Assembly: GCA_024231855.1 (NCBI GenBank)
Contig: JAAEQD010000398.1
Coordinates: forward strand, 1 to 64,000
Direction: 5' to 3'
DNA length: 64,000 bases
From: Candidatus Zixiibacteriota bacterium
GTDB taxonomy: Bacteria > Zixibacteria > MSB-5A5 > UBA10806 > 4484-95
Shown here: in pieces, positions 57,038 through 64,000 of the stretch
Numbering within the stretch: the stretch's first letter is position 1
How the letters are laid out: each line of letters opens with the position of its first letter
Position numbers and translations under genes: made by a program
The notes under the pieces: model-generated
What the model was told of the DNA's origin: nothing
Database searches by the model: none
What the model saw: only the letters and a program-made list of their open reading frames with translations

Positions 57038-58237
57038 TTATTTAATTAAAGCCAATTTCTTTATAGACGAATTATCCTCCGCGGATAATCTGGCAAAATA
57101 CACTCCGGATGGCAGATTAGCGGCGTTCCAAGTCAGGCAATGCGGACCTGCTCGTAATTCACCCCGGTGAAGCGTCTCGACCAATCGACCGGCGATGTCA
57201 TAGATCGATAACTCCATCGGCGATTGCTTGGCCAGCGAGAAATTGATCGTTGTGCGAGCGTTAAACGGATTGGGGTAGGCGGATAATTCGATAGCTTTGG
57301 GCATAGGAGATGGATCATCGATATCGACGGTGAGATGGGAGATTCTGATATGGCCTTCAAGAAATCCCTCATATACGGCATAATGAGTAATAATCAGGGA
57401 TGAACAGTCAAGATCGATAGAGATAGATAACACATCGCCATCATCATATGACCACGGGGGCCAATCAATCAGGAAATTAATATTATGGTTAAGCAATTCT
57501 GGTTCTGCCCAATTGTTTTCTTCAAAATATGATACATACGCAAATATATGCTCAGCGATTTCGGGGCGATAGCTACAAAAATAGAGCTTATCGCCGGATG
57601 GAGAGATTGAAGGTTCGCCCGAACCAAACTCTGAATTGACCTGAGAGGGCAACTCAACAACATTACCCCAATTTCCATCTATATAATCGCTTTTATAAAC
57701 AATACCTAAGACAAATGATTCACTGAAGGGGGCCCAATTGTCATTATTTCTGAAGAAGTACAACTCTGATTCATTTAACGGCAAAGATGCCCCGAATTCA
57801 TTGCTCTCTGTGTTTACTGGTTGTCCCAAGTTTGAAGGTATTCCCCATTGCTGTCCATCCCATACTGACACATAAATATCAAAGCCACCATAACCACCAG
57901 ACATATCCGATGAAAAATACAACTTATTACCGGCATAGGCGACAAATGGTGATAAGTAATTAACGCCTTCAATATCAAAATACTCTCCCTCAAGTAATTC
58001 GGATTCACCATATCCATCTAAGGACGATATCATTATTCGATAATGTTCTTCGCCAAAAGGGATGTTTTCGTGATAACAGAATAAGCTATCTCGAAAACAT
58101 GGATTAGAAGTATTGTAGGAGCAAGCACCAACGATTTGTACATATTGTGTAGGCCCCCACTCCTCTTGAGCGATAACCATCGGTGGCAGTATTACAACAA
58201 AAAGAAACGCCGCTAATAATCGATATAAAGTATTCAT
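57038..58237 (-). CDS. Secreted PD40/TolB-like propeller protein with type IX sorting domain (paralogue)
   Basis: A 399-residue protein with the same order as its neighbour: signal peptide, propeller-like repeats (GNKLYFSSDMSGGYGGFDI, SGDKLYFCS), then the type IX domain (SAYPNPFNARTTINFSL, GVYFARLSAEDN, KKLALIK). The sorting domains of the two proteins are very similar, the propellers more diverged, as after a tandem duplication. No adhesin or enzyme motif seen. Confidence 0.85.
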   Translation of the reverse strand: MNTLYRLLAAFLFVVILPPMVIAQEEWGPTQYVQIVGACSYNTSNPCFRDSLFCYHENIPFGEEHYRIMISSLDGYGESELLEGEYFDIEGVNYLSPFVAYAGNKLYFSSDMSGGYGGFDIYVSVWDGQQWGIPSNLGQPVNTESNEFGASLPLNESELYFFRNNDNWAPFSESFVLGIVYKSDYIDGNWGNVVELPSQVNSEFGSGEPSISPSGDKLYFCSYRPEIAEHIFAYVSYFEENNWAEPELLNHNINFLIDWPPWSYDDGDVLSISIDLDCSSLIITHYAVYEGFLEGHIRISHLTVDIDDPSPMPKAIELSAYPNPFNARTTINFSLAKQSPMELSIYDIAGRLVETLHRGELRAGPHCLTWNAANLPSGVYFARLSAEDNSSIKKLALIK

Positions 58238-58337
58238 AACGCCTCCTAATTGATGGCTTTAATAATATAATGGATTTCCATGTCCCGTCAAGTCAAATCG
58301 CATTTTGCCTCCACTAAAGGAAAATAATTAACAATCC

Positions 58338-58366
58338 TTGACAGGATTTTAAAGTTATGCTACAAT
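58338..58366 (+). promoter_or_regulatory. Strong sigma-70-type promoter of the CarA-like gene
   Basis: TTGACA (58338-58343), 17-bp spacer, TACAAT (58361-58366). Expected start near 58373, about 6 nt before ATG 58379, and no ribosome site precedes the ATG: a second leaderless-type arrangement in the window. Confidence 0.7.
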
Positions 58367-58378
58367 TCGATTTTAAGT

Positions 58379-59509
58379 ATGAAGTCTTATCTGGAATTGG
58401 CAACCGGTGATATTTTTACGGGCACGGTGTGTGGCGGCGATGATGAAACCTCCGGCGAAGTGGTTTTATACCATTCTCAAAACTTCCATTATCAAATCCT
58501 GACAGATCCAGTCAACTATAATCGAATCATCGTCTCCGATTCTGACTTCATAGATAATCGAGCGCCACTTTTTGCCGAAATCGAATCTTACTCGCCGCAT
58601 CTCAAAGCGCTGGTAATCCTGGGCGAACTGCGTCAATCGCCACTAGCGGAGATTTACTCAAGCCTCGAAAATTACCTAACCGAAAACGACATTGCCTTAT
58701 TCATTCCTGATGAATCCGATCGGCTAAAACAAATCCTTGGAAGTATCGGCACGGTTAAAGGCGAGATAACTTCGAATACTGAAAGGCAAAGCGCTATATC
58801 ATTGGATAATTTATCATCACCCCCGGAAAACGATCCTGTCCGGAAACTATCGACCTCGCTGGAGTTCTTTTGGGATTTAACCGATGAAACATATTTCGAT
58901 GATGGCCACAAAGAATATGTCATCGTGGCGTACGATTTCGGCTTGACCTATTCGACATTGCGTAATCTGAAACGGCTGGGCTGCGATATCAGGGTAGTCC
59001 CGGCCGATTATTCACCGGAGCAGGTTATCGCCCTCAAGCCGGAGGGCATATTACTGGCCGGCGGGCCTGGCCGACCCGGGCAGATGGAGTATGCTATCAG
59101 CAATATCTCGCGATTGATTGGTTTGCGCCCGATACTGGCCACCGGTCTGGGGCATGTCTTATTGGCATTATCGGTGGGGGCCGAAATCGAGATATTGAAA
59201 TCGCCACATTTTGGCAATGAATTCGTCGTTGACAATATCGGCAAAACCGGAATGAATCGACGCTATCGAAAAATCAGAACCTCTCAGTCTCATTCGATAA
59301 GCATAAATCGTGAATCGCTTGAGAAAGAGGGCTTTAAGGTCACTCTGACAAACCGTCAAGATCACAGCGTTGAGGCTTTTATTAGTGAGGAAAACTTAAT
59401 CCATTCATACGCTTTCTCGCTTGGTGGTCGTGACCAATTCACAACTACCTGCCTGAAAAGTTTCGTTGCCTGTATGACGGCACATCGTGCCGGCGCTAAA
59501 TCTAAATAG
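58379..59509 (+). CDS. Degenerate paralogue of carbamoyl-phosphate synthase small subunit (CarA-like)
   Basis: A 376-residue protein aligning along its length with CarA: N-terminal LATGDIFTG, GEVVLYHSQNFHYQILTDP, then the glutamine amidotransferase domain (PEGILLAGGPGRPG). The amidotransferase centre is lost: GxCLGHQ reads ATGLGHVLLAL (no Cys), and the later His-Pro-Glu is YAFSLGGRD. The H of SQSHSI remains. It cannot hydrolyse glutamine by the usual route. No large subunit gene is nearby. Binding or regulatory role possible. Confidence 0.75.
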   Translation: MKSYLELATGDIFTGTVCGGDDETSGEVVLYHSQNFHYQILTDPVNYNRIIVSDSDFIDNRAPLFAEIESYSPHLKALVILGELRQSPLAEIYSSLENYLTENDIALFIPDESDRLKQILGSIGTVKGEITSNTERQSAISLDNLSSPPENDPVRKLSTSLEFFWDLTDETYFDDGHKEYVIVAYDFGLTYSTLRNLKRLGCDIRVVPADYSPEQVIALKPEGILLAGGPGRPGQMEYAISNISRLIGLRPILATGLGHVLLALSVGAEIEILKSPHFGNEFVVDNIGKTGMNRRYRKIRTSQSHSISINRESLEKEGFKVTLTNRQDHSVEAFISEENLIHSYAFSLGGRDQFTTTCLKSFVACMTAHRAGAKSK

Positions 59510-59526
59510 TAACTACATCTCATGAA

Positions 59527-59557
59527 TAAAAAAGGCCGCCTCGTTTCCAAAGCGGCC
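59527..59557 (-). terminator. Terminator of the pyruvate phosphate dikinase gene
   Basis: GGCCGC (59534-59539) pairs with GCGGCC (59552-59557) around a 12-nt loop, followed by seven T on the minus strand. Confidence 0.85.
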
Positions 59558-59578
59558 CGTGAAAGTCTGATTAAATTC

Positions 59579-62434
59579 TTATTTCATGGTGTATTCGGTG
59601 GCGCCAAGCACCGCGTGGGCGGCGGCCAGACGGGCTATCGGAACCCTGTATGGCGAGCAGCTTACGTAATCGAGTCCGAGTTGATGGCAGAATTCGATAG
59701 AATTCGGATCGCCGCCATGTTCGCCGCAGATACCCAGCTTGATATCTTTCTTGACTGAACGTCCTTTCTCGACAGCGATTTTCATCAGCTGGCCAACGCC
59801 GGGCCGATCGATGCTCACAAACGGATCATTCGGCAGGATTCCTTTATCCATATAAATCTTTATGAATCTCGTGGCATCATCGCGCGAATAACCATATGCC
59901 ATTTGGGTGAGGTCGTTCGTGCCGAATGAGAAGAATTCTGCGAATTCCGCTATTTCATCGGCGGTCAACGCGCCTCGTGGGATCTCGATCATTGTGCCGA
60001 CCAGATAATCGATTTGAGTTTTTGTCTGGCGCATGACTTCCTCGGCCACCTGGATGACGATATTACGTTGATGTTTAAATTCCTCGACCGTACCTACTAA
60101 TGGAATCATTATTTCAGGAATCGGCGCCGTTTTGCTTGGTTTCTTGGCGATCGCGCAAGCGGCCATGAAAATCGCCCGAGTTTGCATCTCGGTTATTTCG
60201 GGATAAGTAATACCCAGCCTGCAGCCGCGATGACCCATCATAGGATTGAACTCCGTCAATTCTTCGATTCGGGCCAGGACTCTTTGCTTTTCTTTGATAT
60301 CATCTTCCCAGGCGCCGGCGGCTTTTAAACTCTCTATTTCCTTGAGAACCTCTTCCTTATCGGGCAGGAATTCATGCAAGGGCGGATCGATGGTCCTGAT
60401 CGTAACTGGTAAACCCTGCATAGCCTCGAAAATTCCTTTGAAATCTTTCTTCTGATAAGGCAAAAGCTTGTCGAGAGCATCGCGACGATCCAGTTCGTTA
60501 TGCGCCAAAATCATCTGCTGGACAATCGGAATCCGTTCAGGAGCGAAAAACATATGTTCAGTTCGACACAATCCGATTCCCTCGGCGCCAAATGATCTGG
60601 CCACTCTTGAATCGCCGGGAGTATCGGCATTGGTCCGAATCTTCAGTTTCCGAACTTCATCGGCCCAACCCATAAATATTCCGAATTCACCTGAAAGTTC
60701 AGGCTCGATAGTAGCCACTTCACCGGTCATCACCTCACCCTTGGTACCATTCAATGTGATAACATCGCCTTCCGAAATAACGGTCTTGCCGGCGATAAAT
60801 TTTCTATCGACTTCATAAACCTTGATCTCCTCGGCGCCGGCCACACAGCATTTACCCATACCCCGCGCGACAACCGCCGCGTGCGAGGTCATTCCGCCGC
60901 GCGCTGTCAGGATTCCCTCGGCCACATTCATACCATGAATATCGTCGGGATTCGTCTCCTGGCGAATCAAGATAACTTTCTTACCGGCGTCAGCATACCG
61001 AACCGCGTCATCGGAAGAAAAAACCGCCATACCCGAGGAGGCTCCGGGGGAGGCTGCCAAACCATGAGCGATTATACTGGGTTTGGCGTTAGGATCTATC
61101 CGGGGATGAAGAAGTTGCTCAAGGGATTCCGGTTCAACACGAAGAAGAGCTTCCTTTTTGGTGATCAGTTTTTCTTTGACCATATCAACCGCGATTTTCA
61201 CAGCCGAAGCGGTAGTGCGTTTGCCCGTGCGGGTTTGAAGCATATACAGGATGCCTTCCTGGATAGTAAACTCGAAATCCTGAATATCCCTGTAGTGCTT
61301 CTCCAGTTTCGTCGTGATCTCTCTGAGTTGCTTATATACTTTCGGCATCTCTTTGGCTAAATCGGTGATATTCTTGGGAGTCCTGATACCGGCTACGACA
61401 TCTTCACCCTGGGCATTGGTCAGGTATTCGCCATAGAATTCCTTCTGACCCGTGGATGGGTCGCGCGTGAATCCAACACCGGTGGCTGAATCCTCACCCA
61501 TATTACCGAAAACCATCGCCTGAATATTAATAGCTGTACCCAGATTGCCCGGGATATTGTTCAATTTGCGATAAGTAATCGCCCTGGGGTTGTTCCACGA
61601 ACGAAAAACGGCGTCCCGGGACATCTCCAGTTGGAGATTTACATCCTGAGGAAAATCTTCGCCGGTTTTATCCTTCACTATTCGCTTGAATTTTTTGATA
61701 ATATATTTCAAATCATCGACAGTCATCTCGGTGTCGAGTTTGATTTTCTGTCTCTTTTTGCGAAGTTCCATTACATGTTCGAACTCGCTTTTATCTATAG
61801 CCAGCACCACGTTACCGAACATCTGAACGAAACGACGGTAGCTATCGTAGACAAATCTATCATTTTCGGTTTTAGATATTAGGCCCTCAATCGTCTCATC
61901 ATTGAGACCGAGGTTTAGAACCGTATCCATCATACCCGGCATCGAGAATTTAGCGCCGGAACGAACCGACAGTAAAAGCGGTTCTTTAGGATCGCCGAAT
62001 TTCTTTTTGGTCAGTTTCTCGACATGTTTGATGCCAACGGCAACCTGAGGAGCAAGCTCTTCCGGAGGAATCATCTCGTTCTGATAGAACAGGTTACAAG
62101 TTTCGGTTGTGATTGTGAAGCCGGGCGGAACCGGGATTCCGATGTTCGTCATTTCGGCCAGGCCGGCGCCTTTACCGCCGAGCAGGTCCTTCATATCGCC
62201 TTTGCCCTCGGCCTTTTTACCTCCAAACAGATAGACTATTTTGCCAACTTTGACCTTTGGTTCGGCTTTTACCACAGGGGCTTTAGTCTTTGTCTTCTTT
62301 GTGGTTACCTTCTTATTTGGGGCCTTTTTAACAACTTTCTTGGCGGCTGCTTTCGGTTTAGCCGCAGCCTTCTTCTTGACTGCTTTCTTGGCCGCTTTTT
62401 TCGTTGTTTTTGCTTTCGTTTTCGTAGCTACCAT
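59579..62434 (-). CDS. ppdK: Pyruvate, phosphate dikinase with Lys/Ala-rich N-terminal extension
   Basis: A 951-residue enzyme interconverting pyruvate, ATP, phosphate with PEP, AMP and PPi. The nucleotide-binding part starts GKIVYLFGG; the phosphorylated His is in GGMTSHAAVVARGMGKC; the PEP-site Cys is in GICGEHGGDP. Before the normal start lie about 65 residues almost wholly Lys, Ala, Val, Thr and Pro, like the tails of histone H1 and bacterial H1-like proteins. Usual length is near 880. Start ATG 62434 has AGGAG 5 nt upstream; an earlier GTG is directly abutting that site. Confidence 0.95.
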   Translation of the reverse strand: MVATKTKAKTTKKAAKKAVKKKAAAKPKAAAKKVVKKAPNKKVTTKKTKTKAPVVKAEPKVKVGKIVYLFGGKKAEGKGDMKDLLGGKGAGLAEMTNIGIPVPPGFTITTETCNLFYQNEMIPPEELAPQVAVGIKHVEKLTKKKFGDPKEPLLLSVRSGAKFSMPGMMDTVLNLGLNDETIEGLISKTENDRFVYDSYRRFVQMFGNVVLAIDKSEFEHVMELRKKRQKIKLDTEMTVDDLKYIIKKFKRIVKDKTGEDFPQDVNLQLEMSRDAVFRSWNNPRAITYRKLNNIPGNLGTAINIQAMVFGNMGEDSATGVGFTRDPSTGQKEFYGEYLTNAQGEDVVAGIRTPKNITDLAKEMPKVYKQLREITTKLEKHYRDIQDFEFTIQEGILYMLQTRTGKRTTASAVKIAVDMVKEKLITKKEALLRVEPESLEQLLHPRIDPNAKPSIIAHGLAASPGASSGMAVFSSDDAVRYADAGKKVILIRQETNPDDIHGMNVAEGILTARGGMTSHAAVVARGMGKCCVAGAEEIKVYEVDRKFIAGKTVISEGDVITLNGTKGEVMTGEVATIEPELSGEFGIFMGWADEVRKLKIRTNADTPGDSRVARSFGAEGIGLCRTEHMFFAPERIPIVQQMILAHNELDRRDALDKLLPYQKKDFKGIFEAMQGLPVTIRTIDPPLHEFLPDKEEVLKEIESLKAAGAWEDDIKEKQRVLARIEELTEFNPMMGHRGCRLGITYPEITEMQTRAIFMAACAIAKKPSKTAPIPEIMIPLVGTVEEFKHQRNIVIQVAEEVMRQTKTQIDYLVGTMIEIPRGALTADEIAEFAEFFSFGTNDLTQMAYGYSRDDATRFIKIYMDKGILPNDPFVSIDRPGVGQLMKIAVEKGRSVKKDIKLGICGEHGGDPNSIEFCHQLGLDYVSCSPYRVPIARLAAAHAVLGATEYTMK

Positions 62435-62482
62435 TGACACTCCTTTATATCAATCAACATATTTCAAAAAAAGTTGACCCAC

Positions 62483-62511
62483 ATTATACAAATCTTATCG
62501 GCTAAAGGCAA
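62483..62511 (-). promoter_or_regulatory. Sigma-70-type promoter of ppdK
   Basis: On the minus strand TTGCCT (62511-62506), 17-bp spacer, perfect TATAAT (62488-62483), about 48 bp before the ppdK ATG. Confidence 0.6.
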
Positions 62512-62631
62512 GCGGAATAAAGCAATTAGAAGGGCAAATGTTAAATTGCGTCAAATTCTTGCTTGATAATATCATATTGGTTATTATATTAGCGATAGGG
62601 ATATCTAATATCTCTTTATGGTTTAATTGGA

Positions 62632-64000
62632 GTGTGCGATTTAAGAGCCCATAGAATATTATTCTCAATTGCCTTAATATTGTTTTTTAGCATTCTTATG
62701 CCCGCTTTTGCCGGCTGGAGCGAACCTGTTCGTATTTCCGAGCCGGGAGGGTGTTGGTATCCTCAGATTGCTACCCAGGGCGATACTATACACGTGGTTT
62801 ATACTAATACTTATGGTGGGGATAAAATAAGTTATATTAGAAGTATTGATGAAGGTGAAACCTGGAGCGAGCATATAGTATTATCTGATACCACTAATAC
62901 TGATGTTACATCATATCCGCGAATTATTAACCACGGCTCTAATATTATAATATTATGGAAAAATATATTTATCGATGGCGTATTAAATGTTAATATAGGC
63001 TACTCAGTTTCACAAGATGGTGGTTTTACCTGGGATGGACCGGATTATGTCTTTAGCTATAATGTTGAACATATTTATCATCAAGCCGCAGCAAACAGCG
63101 GGCAGACTATAAATGTTGTTTATAGCGATTATTCAGTTGAAGATCCAATATTCAGACATGTTCGCAGTACAAACTTTGGTCAAAGCTGGTCAGATCCCGA
63201 GACGCTTTTTATTGCGGCCGAGACCGGTCAAATTGATATGGTTGCGTATGAAGATAATATCCATTGTGTTTGGTATGGTAATTTTAATGATGGTGATATA
63301 TGGGAAACTTATTACACAAAAAGCCTCAATGGTGGTTTGAATTGGTCCGAGAATATAGCCTTGGTTGATGTGGATGATTATGGTTCGATCTGGCCCTCGC
63401 TTTCAGTAAACGACTCGGGTGATATTATTTTCTGCTGGACCGATTTCAAATACACACCCAATTGGTGGACTGCTGATCTCTTTGTTAAATACGGCAATGA
63501 CAGCGGAGAAGAGTGGAGTGAAGAAGAACAAATATCATTTTCACATTTGGATGCCTGTCCCGATGTATATTGGCTAAACGATACGATGCATGTAGTTTGG
63601 GAACGGGGCAATGTAACATCCCGTAATATTTATTACATGCGCAGTGTAGATAACGGTCTGACTTGGGAAGAGGAACAATGCCTTGAAAACGATCCGGATG
63701 ATTCCAAAAGGCCTTCAGTAGCGGCTTCAAATGAGAAAGTTCATGTTATTTGGGCTGATGATCGCGATGATCCCGATACAACGATAGGTGGAGGGATATA
63801 TTATTCTCGTTGGGAATCTGATGTTTCAATCGAAGATGATTATTTAATTCCCAGTAATACTGAAATATTAACCTCTTATCCAAATCCATTTAATTCATCA
63901 ACAGTAATAAGTTATTCAAACATCGAAGGAGGTGATATTGAGATATACGATTTGTGCGGCAGACATCTTAGGACACTCAATGGCGGGTGCCAGCAGGACC
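62632..64000 (+). CDS. Secreted BNR/sialidase-like repeat protein with type IX sorting domain (truncated by window end)
   Basis: The right edge cuts this frame at codon 456. From GTG 62632 (start uncertain; no good ribosome site) a signal peptide is read (ILFSIALILFFSILMPAFA), then repeats with an S-x-D-x-G-x-T-W-like pattern (SIDEGETWSE, TNFGQSWSDPETL, SLNGGLNWSENI, SVDNGLTWEEEQ), the Asp-box motif of sialidases and BNR propellers, and finally SYPNPFNSSTVISYS, beginning of the type IX sorting domain. No sialidase catalytic residue was identified, so it may be only a binding propeller. Confidence 0.8.
   Translation, partial: MCDLRAHRILFSIALILFFSILMPAFAGWSEPVRISEPGGCWYPQIATQGDTIHVVYTNTYGGDKISYIRSIDEGETWSEHIVLSDTTNTDVTSYPRIINHGSNIIILWKNIFIDGVLNVNIGYSVSQDGGFTWDGPDYVFSYNVEHIYHQAAANSGQTINVVYSDYSVEDPIFRHVRSTNFGQSWSDPETLFIAAETGQIDMVAYEDNIHCVWYGNFNDGDIWETYYTKSLNGGLNWSENIALVDVDDYGSIWPSLSVNDSGDIIFCWTDFKYTPNWWTADLFVKYGNDSGEEWSEEEQISFSHLDACPDVYWLNDTMHVVWERGNVTSRNIYYMRSVDNGLTWEEEQCLENDPDDSKRPSVAASNEKVHVIWADDRDDPDTTIGGGIYYSRWESDVSIEDDYLIPSNTEILTSYPNPFNSSTVISYSNIEGGDIEIYDLCGRHLRTLNGGCQQD

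Overview
The window is a densely packed, mid-GC bacterial chromosome segment with many genes overlapping by 1-26 bp. It shows no rRNA, tRNA, CRISPR array or insertion sequence. Three secreted proteins (55825-57018, 57038-58237 and the partial gene at 62632-64000) end in a C-terminal domain starting with a YPNPFN motif, typical of type IX secretion sorting domains. Together with an outer-membrane TonB-dependent receptor with a carboxypeptidase-like N-terminal domain, this points to a Gram-negative, probably anaerobic member of the FCB group. A candidate-phylum lineage such as Zixibacteria is my guess; no rRNA is present to test it.

Layout. 1-4392 (minus): a heterodimeric ABC exporter with a Nudix hydrolase gene between its two half-transporters, followed by an inositol-monophosphatase-family gene. 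4680-14787 (mostly minus): OsmC, then an operon reading transglutaminase-like secreted protein, ABC-2 ATPase, permease, NAD-sugar epimerase and metallo-beta-lactamase hydrolase, then threonine aldolase, a cold-shock protein, and a polyprenol/diacylglycerol kinase-family protein behind a lipoprotein prolyl isomerase. 14963-18498 (plus): ligA, a stand-alone PolX N-terminal domain and an AI-2E-family membrane protein. 19431-20456 (minus): a DUF1573 protein whose frame is interrupted by one in-frame TGA exactly at a conserved Cys, with a suitably placed hairpin; this is the best candidate for something new (a selenoprotein). 20882-24679 (plus): HdrC-HdrB-FrdB-FrdA-like redox cluster.

25688-33705 (minus): a long, tightly overlapped operon (DUF151, gamma carbonic anhydrase fold, TPR plus periplasmic-binding protein, LarE, three unknowns) next to the ribosomal set pth-rpsF-rpsR-DUF2232-rplI. 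33812-40040: a peptide-binding-like protein, histidine kinase and NtrC-type regulator in one operon, divergent from a membrane-anchored propeller protein with a sigma-54-like promoter and possible enhancer sites, which looks like one signalling module. 40113-44731: TonB receptor, a PdxJ homologue lacking its active site, HAD and HD proteins. 44963-46766: an AT-richer cassette of a small protein, a radical SAM protein and a small repeat peptide. 47050-58237 (minus): TPR membrane protein, CoA-transferase with alanine dehydrogenase, CsgG-like protein, secDF, two tandem PD40/type IX proteins. 58379-62434: a CarA paralogue without its catalytic Cys, and pyruvate phosphate dikinase with a histone-like tail.

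Regulatory signals: factor-independent terminators are clear; several promoters have 17-bp spacers. Two of these (ligA and the CarA-like gene) lie so close to ATG, with no ribosome binding site, that leaderless mRNAs are likely. The transglutaminase gene seems to start at an AUA codon.
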